The position numbers and the translations under genes were made by a program. Shown piece after piece: positions 10,101 to 20,559 of a stretch of DNA of 41,283 bases. The stretch is taken from NCBI GenBank assembly GCA_009602725.1, contig WELB01000048.1:753593-794875 (forward strand), written 5' to 3'. The notes beneath the pieces are model-generated. The model saw nothing but the letters and a program-made list of their open reading frames with translations, made no database searches and was not told the origin of the DNA. Source of the DNA: Spirogloea muscicola. Its lineage: Eukaryota > Streptophyta > Zygnematophyceae > Spirogloeales > Spirogloeaceae. The first letter of the stretch is position 1, and each line of letters starts with the position of its first letter.

Positions 10101-11956
10101 TGTAACATTTGTCCCGTTTGAGCTTGCCAAACGGTGCGCGATTATCTTACATGAGCGTGGCGTATCTACCGTTTGGAGTCCCAAGCGGTGCGGGTAGCTT
10201 GGCTGCACTCCGTGTAGCTCAGTACGGTTCGAGATCCCGGGCTCCGTACCCCGTGCGCACGCCTCGGGCCCACGCCCTGCGAGCTGGCCGGGTGGGTCAG
10301 CTCTCCCTCAGGCCAGCGCCCTGCAGGCTGGCCGGGTGGGCCAGCTCTTCCTCAGCAGTACCCTGCGGGCTGGCCGGTTGGCCAGCTCTCTTGGTCTCAA
10401 GGCCGCATGGCCTCGGTCCTGTGTCCTCATGGCCTCAGTCCCTTGGCCCCGTGAGCCAGGCTATTGGCCTGGCAAGCCACCTCCTTGGCGCTAGTCACTG
10501 TGCAGCGCGCCAGTCTCTTGGACTCGCGCGCCGGCCTCTTGGCGCTAGTCCCTCGGACTCGTGCTACAGGCCTCTGGCCCCGTGTGCCAGGCTCTTGTAT
10601 TCATCGTGTCCCCTTGTCAGGCCCGCCCCTCCGGGGGAGGGCCCTGGGGGCGACCATCGTCACACCCTCAGGGGGGGGGTGGCAGGAGAACCGCTATAAG
10701 TAGTAGGCCTTGGCCAGACTCCGGAATCCGACCAACGCCGAGAGAGACACAGCTCTGCTGCCTAGCCAGCTACGCTGCTGCCTGCTGCCGCCGCCGCCGC
10801 CACAGCTCTGCTGCTGCCTCCTGCTGCTCAGCCCGTCGCCGCAGCATCTCGCTGCGGGCCCCGCCGGCTCTCAGTAAGTCTATGGTAGAGCACCGCCCTA
10901 GGGCTGAAGCATCCCTGACCCTTAAGACACAGTCGAGGGTCAGTTATGTCCTGATTGAGTTCGGTCGTTGGGGTTTTGAGACAAACCCCCAGCACAGCGA
11001 AGCACCACGTGTATCACACAGCGGAAGTCTTGCCCTGAGATGCTGCCGACAGTCAGCAGCTCACCTCTCAAGTGCGGGCTAGCGACTGCAGTCACAGTCT
11101 CACTCACAGAGAGCCGATAAAGATCCGCCACGACGGGATGCGGCGAAGGGCTGCGGCAGCAGCCAGCAGCAGGGCTGCGTCGGCGGGCTGCGGCAGCAGG
11201 CGGCAGCAGGGCTGCGCCTCTCTCTCGCGGGCTTCACTGAGGTTGACCGAGGTACCCGTGTCTGCTCTCAGCCCTACTTGTAGTACTTCACGTGCCACCC
11301 TCCCCAGGGGTCTCTGGGAGGTTCGTCTCAGGGCCCACCTCGGGAAGGCGGGCCCGACAAGGGGAATCTACTACGTGGCCAGGCCACGCGGCTTCCTTCT
11401 GGAGTGGCGGCCAGTGGCGGACAATGGCGGCCAACGGCGGCCAGCCTGCGGCGCCGCCGAGCGGCGCCCTGCGGCGCTGCCGAGCGGCGGCGCTCTGACT
11501 GNCGGCGCCGGCTTGCGGCGCCGCCAGTGCGTCGCGGGTGTGGCGCGGCGTCACGGGCGCGCCACACGTGTCACATACACGTACGTCATTACGGGTCTGT
11601 CGGCAGATACCAGAATATGCCGAGGAGCTTCTCTCCGGAAGCCAGGAATCCGCCGCCTCTGCTGGAGGCGGCGCGCCTGCGCGTCACATTGCTGACAGGC
11701 GCGTCACATGCGCGTCGCATGCGTCAGGCACGTGCGCGTCAGTTGGTTACACGGTCGGTAGCGCTTAACTCGGAAGTTAAACGTCCCGTAACTGCGGGGA
11801 CGTTACAAGGGCCTCAGGGTAAGACTTCCGCTGCGCTCTATGCGCGTATTTGCGTTAGCGTTCTCTTGTACGAGGGTTGTCTCCAAAACACCCTATGACC
11901 GAACCCAAACAGGACATTCTGACCCTGACTGTGTGGTTAGGGACAGACATGTTACA
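10101..11956 (+). repeat. Nested plus-strand LTR, itself interrupted
   Basis: It starts TGTAACATTTG at 10101 and ends GACATGTTACA at 11956. The flanking bases are CTTGG (10096-10100) and CTCGG (11957-11961), a 5-bp target duplication with one later change. A TATA box (TATAAG, 10695-10700) lies about 30 bp before ACTCCGGAATCCGACC, the presumed transcription start region. The minus LTR 10905-11807 sits inside. No internal coding region is present, so it is a solo LTR. Confidence 0.78.
10905..11807 (-). repeat. Solo LTR, minus, with target duplication AGGGC
   Basis: About 903 bp. On the minus strand it begins TGTAACGTCCCC at 11807 and ends near TGAAGCATCCC (plus sense) at 10905. AGGGC stands at 10900-10904 and at 11808-11812. 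Removing it joins the two halves of the 10101-11956 LTR in register. It has the same family layout as 1-697 and 12227-13563. One N occurs at 11502 within the GC palindrome cluster. Confidence 0.85.
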
Positions 11957-12142
11957 CTCGGTGAGTCGCCACCTTCCGGCGGTGCCTCGGGGTAAAACTT
12001 CCGCTGCGCTATGTGCGCGTATGTGTGCGCTGTTTGCGCTGGCTTTCCACTCTGTAAGGGGGTTGTCTCCTAAACACCCTATGTCCGACATCCAACAGGA
12101 AGTTCTGAACTTAACTGTGTGATTAGGGACAGGGACGTTACA

Positions 12143-12226
12143 CCTCGGGCCCCGAGCGCAAGCCTCGGGCCCACACCCTGCGGGCTGGCTGGGTGGGCCA
12201 GCTCTGCCTCAGGCCAACGCCCTGCG
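12143..12226 (+). repeat. Short internal LTR fragment
   Basis: CTCGGGCCC...GGGCTGGCTGGGTGGGCCAGCTCT matches the U3 part of the nested LTR at about 10263-10350. It is a scrap of a further plus-strand LTR between two complete LTR ends. Confidence 0.55.
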
Positions 12227-13563
12227 TGTGATGACCCTGACCCTTACGAGCACATCTAGGGGTCAGTATGTCCTTACTGATTTCGGTCGCTGGGGTTTAG
12301 AGACAAACCCCTAACGTAGCGAAGCACAACGTTATTTACACAGCGGAAGTCTTGCCCAATGGTGCCGCCGACAGGCGGCGACTCACCTCTCACCTCTCAG
12401 GTACGGGCCAGCGACTGTCCTCAAAGGAGCAGTCACAGTCTTTGTAATGAACCAGCCGTTTGGTTAAGCCACATGCCTCTGTTGGCATTACATGACCAGC
12501 TATTTGGGACAAGTGGGCCCGCCAGATGGCGGGCTTGCTTGCTGGGCAAAAGGGGCCCGCCGGAGGTGGGCCCCGCCCATTCAAAATACGCCTCGAGGAT
12601 TCGCCCGTGCAAACGGAGAATCTTGACCCGCCGCAAGGCTTGGGGCGCCTTGGGGCGACCCGCTCACACCCCTGGAGGGGGGGTGGCACGGGGAAGCACG
12701 AGGAGCCTTGGGGGCCGAGGCTCGACAATCAGTTCAAAGCCAGTGAAGCTCAGGAGCAGCCTTGCCGCTGCTCGCCGCCGCAGCCGCCGCCGCCGCTCTG
12801 CTGCGGGGCCTGCTGCGCCGGCCTGCGCCCAGGAGGTGGAGTCGTTGCCGGACGGCAGCGCCACAGGGCTTGTCTTCCGCTGCGCCTATGCGCTAGTGCT
12901 TCACGTGTAGTGGGTTGGCCTCTAAACCCCCTATAGCCGAACTCAACAAGGACTGCTCACCCTGACTGCATGTGTAGGGTGAGTTTCCTTACAGTCTTAC
13001 TCACAGAAAGCCGACGAAGGTCCGCGACAACGGGATGCGGCGACGGGCTGCAGCAGCAGCAGCAGCAGGGCTGCGTCGGCGGGCTGCGGCAGCAGGCGGC
13101 AGCAGGGCTGCGCCTCCTCTCAGTGAAGCCCGCGTCTCGCGGGCTTCACTGATTTTGACCGGTCCCCCGAGTCTGCTCTCAGCCCTACTTGTAGTGCTTC
13201 ATGTGCCATCCTCCCCAGGGGTCTCTGGGAGGCTTGTCTCAGGGCCCGCCTTCCCGACCCACCTTCGGGAAGGCGGGCCCGACAAAGAGAATCTAGTGCG
13301 AGGGCAGGCCACGCGGCTCCCTTCCGGAAGCGGCGGCCGCCCTGCGGCGCCTCGCGGCGCCACCTTGCGGCGCCGCCAATGGGTAATGGGTGTGGCGCGG
13401 CATCACGGGCGCGCGCCAAAAGTGTCACATACACGTCATTGCGAGCACGGCGGCAGATTCAGGAATATGCCAAGGAGCTCCGCTCTGGAAGTCCAGGTTT
13501 CGCCGCCTCTGCTGGAGGCGGCGCGCCTGCACGTCATATCGTCAGCAGGCGCGTCATACCGCG
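12227..13563 (-). repeat. Minus LTR with inserted solo LTR, 5' end cut off
   Basis: Plus-sense start TGTGATGACCCTGACCC at 12227 is the terminus of a minus LTR. Its body continues past the insert at 12443-12998 and matches 10905-11807 (CAG-rich stretch, GGGTCTCTGGGAGG, GC palindromes, GCGTCATACCGCG). It stops at 13563, where the plus element begins. The expected start of the LTR (about 130-150 bp ending in GGGGACGTTACA) is missing and does not reappear at 18519. Confidence 0.72.
12443..12993 (+). repeat. Solo LTR, plus, with target duplication GTCTT
   Basis: 551 bp starting TGTAATGAACCAGCCG and ending GAGTTTCCTTACA. It is related to the LTRs of the minus elements (2083, 8962), here in the opposite orientation. 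GTCTT occurs at 12438-12442 and 12994-12998. Outside sequences join as CAGTCACAGTCTT-ACTCACAGAAAGCCG, matching 11092-11118, which proves insertion into an existing LTR. Confidence 0.9.
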
Positions 13564-14239
13564 TGTAACGTCCCCGCTGTTTGGGAGAACCAAACGGTAA
13601 CGGTAAGCGGCTTCACGCGCGCCACACGCCAGTCACGCGCTTCACGCGCCAGTCACGCACGGCACGCGCCAGTCCCCAGGACTCGTGTATCATTCGTCAG
13701 GCTCGCGCCACGCGAATCTGCACCTTGCGCGTCACGCGCCATTCGTATCCCTATTGTGCAGGTCCGCTCCTCCGGGGGCCGGACCTTGGGGCTACCCTTG
13801 TCACACCCTCGGGGAGGGGTGGCAGGTGGAACGCTATAAATAGTAGGCCGAGGCAAGACTCTTCAGTCGGACCAGTGACGCCCAGAGAGAGGCATAGCCC
13901 GGCTTGCCTGCTGCCGCAGCCGCCGCCCCAGCCCTGCTGCTGCCGTCTGCTGCCCAGCCCGTCGCCGCAGCTCGTCGCTGCGGAGGATATCGCCGGCTCT
14001 CCGTAAGTGCCATGGTTGCGCCCCATCTGGGGACAGCTACTAACCAGACCCTTGGTAGAGTCGCCGCCTTCTGGCGGCGCCTCAGGGTGAGACATCCGCT
14101 GTCTTATGTGATGCACTTGAGTGCACCGTGTGCGCTGGCGTTCCACTATGTAGAGGGGTAGTTCCCAAACCCCCCCTAGGTCCGAAATCAGAAGGACGTA
14201 CTAACCCCTAACTGCGTGTATAGGGATCAGGACGTCACA
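13564..14239 (+). repeat. 5' LTR of the 13564-18518 element
   Basis: 676 bp, TGTAACGTCCCC...GGACGTCACA. It carries a TATA box and ends two bases before the primer-binding site. It is the most complete reference copy for this LTR family in the window. Confidence 0.88.
13834..13842 (+). promoter_or_regulatory. TATA box of 5' LTR
   Basis: CTATAAATA lies about 35 bp before CAGTCGGACCAGTGACG, a block shared by all LTRs of this family and the likely transcription start region. Confidence 0.7.
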
Positions 14240-14241
14240 TT

Positions 14242-14253
14242 TGGTATCAGAGG
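14242..14253 (+). promoter_or_regulatory. Primer-binding site, initiator tRNA-Met type
   Basis: TGGTATCAGAGG two bases after the LTR end, the same as in both minus elements. Confidence 0.9.
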
Positions 14254-14794
14254 AGTCCATGCATCTGGCTAGCCTCGTATATGTTGTCATGATACGACTC
14301 ACCATGTAAGGTTCCTTCTGATGCTCTGGCACTGATTAGTCTTTTGTGACTTAAGACCCTTGCCAGAGTGTACCCGTGGATCTGCATCGGCGCGCTGATT
14401 GGAGCTGTGATCCACTCGCCCGCTGCATCCACTCATCCGGGATCGACCAAAGTCCTCCATTCCGGCGGCAATCGCAATTGCCAGGTCAGTACTTTGCCTG
14501 CGTAATCAGCTGCGGTCGGCGGATAGCCTGTCTCTTGACAAGGAGGTGAAACCGACCGCCGATGGGCGGCAAAGTCCGGCCATGTGCCAGAAACTGGTGC
14601 GTACTCCAGTCCTAGCCCTCCCTCAGCTGCTCGTGCTGCTTTGCGTTATGGGGTATGATGACTTGCGCGCTATCATGACTGCTTTGCTTGCCTGGGCGCC
14701 CCAGCTTGCTCAGCAACATTGTGGTAGTATTGTCTCAGCAGTGTGTCTTGTGCCAACCACTGACTTGTTCCCTCATGTGTGATGGTGTAAAGGC
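14254..14794 (+). other. Leader of the plus element
   Basis: About 540 bp between primer-binding site and gag with no gene and no recognisable motif. It does not visibly resemble the leader of the minus elements. Confidence 0.5.
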
Positions 14795-15640
14795 ATGGAG
14801 TCTGCTGACTCGAGTGCGCAACCTAGTCCTCCTCCGCCGGCAGTACCACCGGCTGTGGTCGAGGAGATAAAGAATGAGATGGCGGAGCTCCAAGCGCCGG
14901 GCGCGGACGGCCTGACATCCGCCGAGGCGCGGCGTCTTGAGCGCCCCAGTGAGCAAGTAGAGGCTGCAATCCATTGTGGGGGATCTGCTGGTGAACCCCG
15001 TGTTGGGGGTGTGATGCGAAGAGGTGTGGTGCGAACACTGATTGCCAGTATGTGCGCGGGTGAGCAGCGGATTCGCCGCCTCGAGGTAAAAGTAAGCCAC
15101 GGCACGCGGTTGGGCGTGTCCAGCCGTGCCAGCCTGCCAATTATGATGGGCAGGGCAGCCTCGCCGCCTTGCTCCGTGAGTTGAACGTGGGGGTCGTGCT
15201 ATGTGAAGCACCTATACCATCCCGTGTGGGGATTGCGCAACGTCCATCAAGGCGAATCACGCAACTGTTTGGGAATCCACGAAGTCGTCCTCCCACCCCA
15301 GAGTGTTTGATCACTTGGGACTTCTTCACCCGCTCATTCACCATGCAGTGCGGAAAGGTGCGTGCGGAGCTCAATGCCCGCAAGATAAGGTCGACGTCAT
15401 TCGCATAGTGGGCAATCGAGGAGTATGTACGGCAGATTGATTTGTTGTTGATGAAATGCGGTATGATGGACGCCAAACATGAAGTGTAACGCTTCAAGGC
15501 GGATTTCCCGCATCACGTGGCAGTATTGTCCCAGTGGGACAAAATCACATTTGAAGCTGTGTCATCCCTGGATGTTTGTACAAAGCGCTGCCATGACTTT
15601 GGCAAACTGGCTTTGATGTGGGTGACAAGTGGCGTGTGTG
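14795..15640 (+). pseudogene. gag remnant of the 13564-18518 element
   Basis: ATG at 14795 opens a 129-codon frame with a Pro-rich start, then GADGLTSAEARRLE and EQRIRRLEVKV. These parallel [14 protein letters not shown] and [11 protein letters not shown] in the intact Gag. Further on, in other frames, pieces resembling the capsid helices follow (about 15415-15600: EEYVRQIDLLLMK, then ERFKADFPHHVAV, cf. [13 protein letters not shown] and [17 protein letters not shown]). No zinc knuckle was found. Confidence 0.6.
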
Positions 15641-16125
15641 CCACCGCGTCCTTGCTTGGCGCTGAACATGTGTGCGTCTTCGTCAATTCAGTAATGGTCG
15701 CTTGTGTTTCACAAGGACGTTTCCTGTGTAACAGCTATCGGCTGTGCTGCTAGTCAGCCCTAGGGGGGCCTGCTGGCCTAGCTGGCCTAGCTAGCTGGGG
15801 GCCCTAGCTTGCGTCGTTGGCCCAGCTATGTGCCTGAGTATCTCTGTGCACTTGAGTAAGATGTCGGCTGTGATGTTTTCAGCTGGCCAGTGCATTTTGG
15901 GTACTCTGGGTGAGTGCTCGTCTCTACCTTTGGCTGTCAAAGGGTTGACTTGCATGGGATTGCTTTGACCAGCATCCTGGCAAGCTGAGCCGGAAGGCTG
16001 TACTTGAAGACGTACTCTCACATGAAGCCAGCGTTGGCTGTGTATCTCATTGTGATTATGCGCACAGAGTCTCCCCCTGACTCTGCTTTGAGTGTTGTAT
16101 TCTCGCATGATGTGACTCATGACTA
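15641..16125 (+). other. Unassigned internal sequence of the plus element
   Basis: About 485 bp between gag and RT remnants. It holds no convincing frame; a short GGCCTAGCT tandem lies near 15770-15800. It probably represents decayed protease and spacer sequence, but I see no Asp-Ser/Thr-Gly motif. Confidence 0.4.
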
Positions 16126-17365
16126 TTGTTGTGCGGTGCACCTATCCTCTTCGTTGTGAAAAAGGCTGGAGTATTCGATGTGCATCGAGTACGAGCTCGG
16201 AATAAGCTCAATGTCAAGAATACATGCCTTTTGCTTAGCATTGATGATCTATTAAATCGTGCGGAAGCTTATGTGTATAGCTCCCCTGCTTTGCAAAGTG
16301 GTGATGACCATTTTCGTCTCACACCTGAGGAAGTCCATTGGAGATTCCTCCGAGGAACTGGTCTGATGTAAGTGTCGATCTCATCACCCAGTTGCCAACG
16401 GCTGTGACGCCATTGTCGTATTTGTGGATCGTCTGAGTAAATGGCGCATTGTGCCTACGACCACAAAGGTGTCGGCCAAGGAATTTGCTGGCATATTCGT
16501 GGATCGAGTGTGGAACCTGCACGGAGTTCCCAAGCGGATCTTGTCTGACCGCAACCCTCGCTTTACGGGGCACTTCTGGAAAGAAGCGTGATTGGCACCC
16601 AGCAATCCATGTCCACGGCTTTCCACCTCCAGACAGATGGTCAAACAAAAAGAATGAATCGGGTGTTGGAAGACATGTTACGACATATTTAAACCCCAGT
16701 CAAAGTGATTGGGATGAGTATCTTGCTCCAGTGGAGTACGCTGTGAAGGATGCCTTCCACGAGTCCACAAATAACACACCCTTCTTTCTGGACTTCTTTC
16801 TGGACGGTCAGCATCCCCGAGCACTTCACAGGTGGGGAGGCCGGAATGTGTGCCGGCCGCAATAACTTTTACCGGCAACCTCCTGGAAGCTCAGCGGAGA
16901 GCTAGGCAATGCTTTGAGATTGCCCAGCAACGGCAAAAGGAGTATGCTGATCGACGTTGTCGTGATGTATACTTCGAGCTCAATTGCTCTTTAGCACACA
17001 GCATGTCTCAATGCGGGCTGTAGGCACGCCTAAGTTGCTGCCAACGTGTTTCGTGTAGTGCGCCTGGTCGGCAAGGTCGCATATGAGCTGGATACTCCGG
17101 TGCAATGGAAAGTCCACGGAGTATTCCATGTGTCCCAGCTCGAGCCATTCCGTGCAGATGATCCTGTCCAACCGCCACCACCTCCCCTTGTCGTCGAGGA
17201 AAAGAAAGAGTATGAGGTGGAGGAGATCTTGTCTCACCGCGACAATCTCCGTGGACGACGTAAGTCCCGAGAGTATCTTGTGAGGTGGTAAGGCTACGGG
17301 CCTGAATACAATACGTGGGAACCTTCGGCCAATCTAGCCAGATTGTCCATCCGTTGTGCGTAAGT
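16126..17365 (+). pseudogene. Decayed pol: RT fragment, integrase core, GPF/Y-type module, chromodomain
   Basis: From 16138 to 16365 an RT fragment reads GAPILFVVKKAGV...ARNKLNVKN...SIDDLLNRA, matching finger and palm residues before the YLDD motif, which is missing. At about 16366 it jumps to the integrase core ([17 protein letters not shown], then LSDRNPRF, where the second catalytic Asp is still visible near 16545). The TDGQT region near 16635 is worn, with a lysine codon where the catalytic Glu should be. From 17050 follow RLVGKVAYELDTPVQWKVHG and the HVSQLEPF part, then the chromodomain to about 17330 with stops. Frame breaks occur near 16590, 16860 and 17290. Confidence 0.85.
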
Positions 17366-17485
17366 ATCTCCTACAGGGGCATGTCACCCCCTTGCGTCGT
17401 AGTATTGGACGCAACCGTCGGAAGTAATCTCTTCGGTTTGTCTTCCCCTGTACCTTGTCCTTGTTCCCGAGGACGTGAACATCCA

Positions 17486-17497
17486 ATTGGGGAGGAA
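17486..17497 (+). promoter_or_regulatory. Polypurine tract
   Basis: ATTGGGGAGGAA lies directly before the 3' LTR start at 17498. Confidence 0.75.
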
Positions 17498-18518
17498 TGT
17501 AACGTCCCCCCCGTTTGGGAGAACCAAACGGTACCGATAAGCGGCTTCACGCGCGGCTTCACGCGCGCCACACGCCAGTCACGCGCTTCACCCGCCAGTC
17601 ACGCGCGGCACACGCCAATCCCCAGGACTCGTGTACCATTCCTCAGGCTCGCGCCACGCGAGCCCGCACCTTGCGCGTCACGCGCCAGTCATATCCCCAT
17701 TGTGCGGGTCCGCTCCTCTGGGGCCGGACCTTGGGGCTACCCTCGTCACTCCCTCGGGGGAGGGGTGGCAGGTGGAATGCTATAAGTAGTAGGCCGAGGC
17801 CAGACTCTTCAGTCGGACCAGTCACGCCCAGAGAGAGGCATAGCCCGGCTTGCCTGCTGCCGCAGCCAGCCCTGCTGCTGCTGTCTGCTGCCCAGCCCGT
17901 CGCCGCAGCTCTCTTTGCGCTAGTCACTGTTCAGCGCGCCAGTCTCTTGGACTCGCGCGCCGGCCTCTTGGCGCTTGTCTCTCGGGCGCGTGCTACAGGC
18001 TTCTGGCCCCGTGCGCCAGCCTCTTGTATCTCGTCGTGTCCCCTTGTCAGGCCCGCTCCTCCAGGGAAGGGCCCTGGGGGCGACTCTCGTCATACCCTCT
18101 GGGAATGGGTGGCAGGAGAACCGCTATAAGTGGCCCTTGGGCGGACTTCGGAGTCCGACCAACGCCGAGAGAGACACAGCCCTGCTGCTGCCTAGTCAGC
18201 TACGCTGCTGCCTGCTGCCGCCGCCGCCGCCACAGTTCTGCTGCTGCTGCCTGCTGCCCAGCACATCGCTGCAGCTCGTCGCTGCGGACCTCGCTGGCTC
18301 TTTGTGAGTATATAGCTGCGCCCCATGTGGGACAGCTACTGACCCTCGGTTGAGTCGCCGCCCTTTGGGCGGCGCCTCAGGGTAAAACTTCCGCTGCGCC
18401 ATGTGCGCGTATGTGCGTTGGCGTTCTCTTGTATGAAGGTTATCTCCTAAACACCCTATGACCAGGACCAAACAGGACGTTCTGACCCTAATTGTGTATA
18501 TAGGGATCGCACACTACA
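17498..18518 (+). repeat. 3' LTR with an extra promoter block
   Basis: 1021 bp against 676 bp for the 5' LTR. From 17498 to about 17910 it follows the 5' LTR through the TATA box (TATAAGTA, 17781-17788) and the start region. It then switches to a stretch like 10490-10860 (CTAGTCACTGTTCAGCGCGCC...), with a second TATA box (18125-18130) and a second GAGAGAGACACAGCC...CTGCTGCC block, before the common end. The layout is a tandem promoter/R duplication, probably by recombination with an LTR of the 10101 type. It ends CGCACACTACA. Confidence 0.8.
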
Positions 18519-18774
18519 GCTGCCGCCTCCGGTCGCCTTTCCATCGCCACCACTATGTTGTCTCGCACGTCATGACTCCGGCTGCGCCGCTCTCAGCAAG
18601 GTTGCAACCACGCTTCCCAGTCGTCAGCCTGATGATATGTCCGTCTCCAGGCATTTGTCGAGCCTTTCCTGCGGCACTGACAGTCACATTATTGTCAGCC
18701 GGATGAATTGTCTAATCTCCAGGCATCTGTCAATACATGACTGCTGCATCGACATTCCAGCCATGTAAACACCA
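18519..18774. other. Unassigned sequence with a short direct repeat
   Basis: No gene seen. A unit of GTCAGCC-GATGA...CTCCAGGCAT-TGTC occurs twice (about 18625-18662 and 18695-18732), roughly 70 bp apart. It does not match other parts of the window. Confidence 0.4.
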
Positions 18775-18885
18775 TTACAGAAGCTACCGGTACCGTTTGG
18801 GACTTCCACTTCCAAACGGAATATACTGTACGATCATGTAAGTCCACCGGCACCGTTGTCACTCTCAAACGGAGGGAACGTTACA
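18775..18885 (-). repeat. LTR 5' fragment, minus
   Basis: On the minus strand it starts TGTAACGTTCCC at 18885 and follows the beginning of the LTR at 9540 (CAACGGTGCCGGT, ACATGATCGTA, CCAAACGG) for about 110 bp before similarity ends. Confidence 0.6.
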
Positions 18886-19000
18886 GCCGAGGCCGAGCAT
18901 GGCCGAGTATGGCCGAGGCCGAACATGCCGCCAGAGGCGGCCGAGCCCACGCATGCCGCCGAGCACGTCTGAGGCCGAGCATGCCGGGAGCATGCCAGGC
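18886..19000. repeat. GCCGAG/GCATGCCG minisatellite-like tract
   Basis: About 115 bp of irregularly repeated GCCGAG, GGCCGAGCATG and GCATGCCG words. It is degenerate, with no fixed period. Confidence 0.55.
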
Positions 19001-19743
19001 CACCCGGACGAGTCTGGACAGAAACAACAGCGCGAGTGCACGGACGGCACGGACCGTCCGGCACAAGGCTAAAGGCCAATATACCTGCGTAGGTACCGGG
19101 GAACCTGCCCACCATTAAACGAAGACCATGTGAATGATACTCTGTTTGGCGCTCACAAACTTGGGAAATCTACACGAATATTAATTTCCCTCGTCAGGCC
19201 TGGCCTCCTTAGGGTGGACCTTGAGGCCGAGCCTTCGACGTCCACGGGGCATTTGGACCTCGGTGGCTCGACCTCCTCCAGCAACTTCCACTTGTCCCGC
19301 TCCCAAGGTCAGCAGACCGAGCAGCCCGGCCACCGGGTCGCTTGCTCAGTTATACAGGATGCGACAGGCAGTCTCCCTGCAGAGGTCCTTAGCCTTTGCC
19401 GTCCCCTTGCGATCAAACTGGAAGAGCTATTCGTCTTCTTACCTTTTCTTGTGGCAGGCCGCGTCTTGCCTCTGGAGTCCGTTAGTGCGACGCTCTAGCT
19501 AATTTGACTTGCAATTCTGATTTTAGAATTTATGGAGAGCCCGCTTGCTGACGTCATACTGACTAGTATCCTCCTTTTCACGCCATCCTGCCCTTCCAGA
19601 CCTTGTATATTCCTTTGGCCCAGGCTAGTTGCTTCCGTGGTGGTGGTTTGGCGCCTCAGTATAGCTTGTCAGATATGCATGTGCTCACTCGGGGATATTA
19701 GTGTCCCCGTTAGCCAGCTCATTACCCAGTTAACAGGACATTT
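19001..19743. other. No recognisable feature
   Basis: An open frame of about 120 codons exists at 19130-19498 (plus), but its product has no motif I recognise and its composition gives no support. I see no splice structure or repeat here. Confidence 0.3.
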
Positions 19744-20060
19744 GTGAGGCTAGAATTGGCCTCCCTTTCAATTTCATGCGCACCGCGCGCCTTCTCTTTG
19801 GGCAAAACAACAGCTTTTGGCTGGCCTCATGCAGCTCTCTGCCTCCTTGCAACGCTCCCTGGCTCACGCCGTGCACTTGCGGGCAGCCCGCACTATGCTG
19901 CTTCTGGGTCTCGTCGGGGTGCCTCTTCATCTGCAACTTACTCCACTTGCTGCTAACCTGGGGTTACAAACCTCTCCGCCGCTGTAGTCTCGTGCATAGC
20001 TTCGTGCTTTAGGCGCCTTTCGGCTCTCTGGACCTTGTCCATTCTTTTGGCCCCATCCAC
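19744..20060 (-). repeat. LINE-tail-like dispersed repeat, minus copies
   Basis: Reverse-complement copies of the family found at 33490-33589 and 38.9-41.3 kb. At 19750-19800 is the complement of AGAAGGCGCGCGGTGCGCAT followed by GAAATTGAAAGGGAGG. At 20005-20055 is the complement of GGCCAAAAGAATGGACAAGG plus the TCC-GAG...GGCGC tail. Flanking sequence is unassigned. Confidence 0.55.
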
Positions 20061-20159
20061 TACCTTTTATTGGACGAGCTTCTTCTCACAGCCATTGCCG
20101 TCATTCTAAAGAGCTTTGTTCCATATACCATTGGGGAGCGTGGCAAATGGAGATTTTCA

Positions 20160-20545
20160 AGAAGTGGCTGAGACCAGACTCAGGAACGAGATACGGCCCG
20201 ATCAGTAAGGCTCGCAGATAGAAGCAGCCCTGCTGCTGCCCGCTGCCGCAGCTTGTTGTTGCGGCCCTGCTGCCGCCCGCTGCTGCAGCCATTGCGCAGC
20301 CCGTCACAGCATAATATTACCGGCTATTTGGAAGTAATATGTGGCTGCTCTCCTCGGGGGAATAGTTGCTGGCTTGTAATTGAGAGGTGATTCGCCACCC
20401 GTGGAGGCGCCGCAGGGCAAGGTTTGCTGTTGCGTGGCGCTGTGCTTCACTTGTGTAGGGGATTCGGGTTGAACTCCCAACTCCAATGCCTAACCCCGAC
20501 CAGAACATTGGAAGCCCTGAATGTGTGGAGGTGACTCGTTATAGA
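20160..20545 (+). repeat. LTR fragment, R/U5-like part
   Basis: Shares the family A LTR order: GAGACCAGACTCAGGA, CAGCCCTGCTGCTGCC..., CAGCCCGTC, then TTCGCCACCC...GGCGCCGCAGGGCAAGG...TTGCTGTTGCG, and a GGTTGAACTCCC...CCTAACCCCGACCAGAACATT end. No TG start or target duplication was identified. Confidence 0.5.
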
Positions 20546-20559
20546 GTGGCAGAAATGAA

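Larger units (their letters stand above)
9540..12142 (+). repeat. 3' LTR of the older plus element, split by a nested LTR
   Basis: It starts TGTAACGTTCCC at 9540 and runs to 10100. It is interrupted by the 10101-11956 LTR and resumes at about 11957 (GAGTCGCC...GGCGGTGCCTCGGGGT), ending AGGGACGTTACA at 12142. The internal order follows the intact LTR at 13564-14239: promoter block, TCAGTCGGACC, Ala/CTG-rich R/U5 region, GTAAGT, then TCGCC...GGCG and CTTCCGCTGCG. The TATA region near 9880 is degraded. Confidence 0.8.
13564..18518 (+). mobile_element. Degenerate full-length Ty3/gypsy chromovirus, plus
   Basis: Contains 5' LTR 13564-14239, primer-binding site 14242-14253, gag remnants, a shortened pol remnant with chromodomain, purine tract 17489-17497 and 3' LTR 17498-18518. 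RT is truncated and joined almost directly to the integrase core, so RNase H and the integrase finger are deleted. Many stops and frameshifts are present. Outer flanks (CCGCG before, GCTGC after) do not form a target duplication. Confidence 0.88.

Noticed and set aside
19130-19498. Plus-strand ORF of 122 codons
   Set aside because: No motif, no homologous copy in the window and no compositional support.
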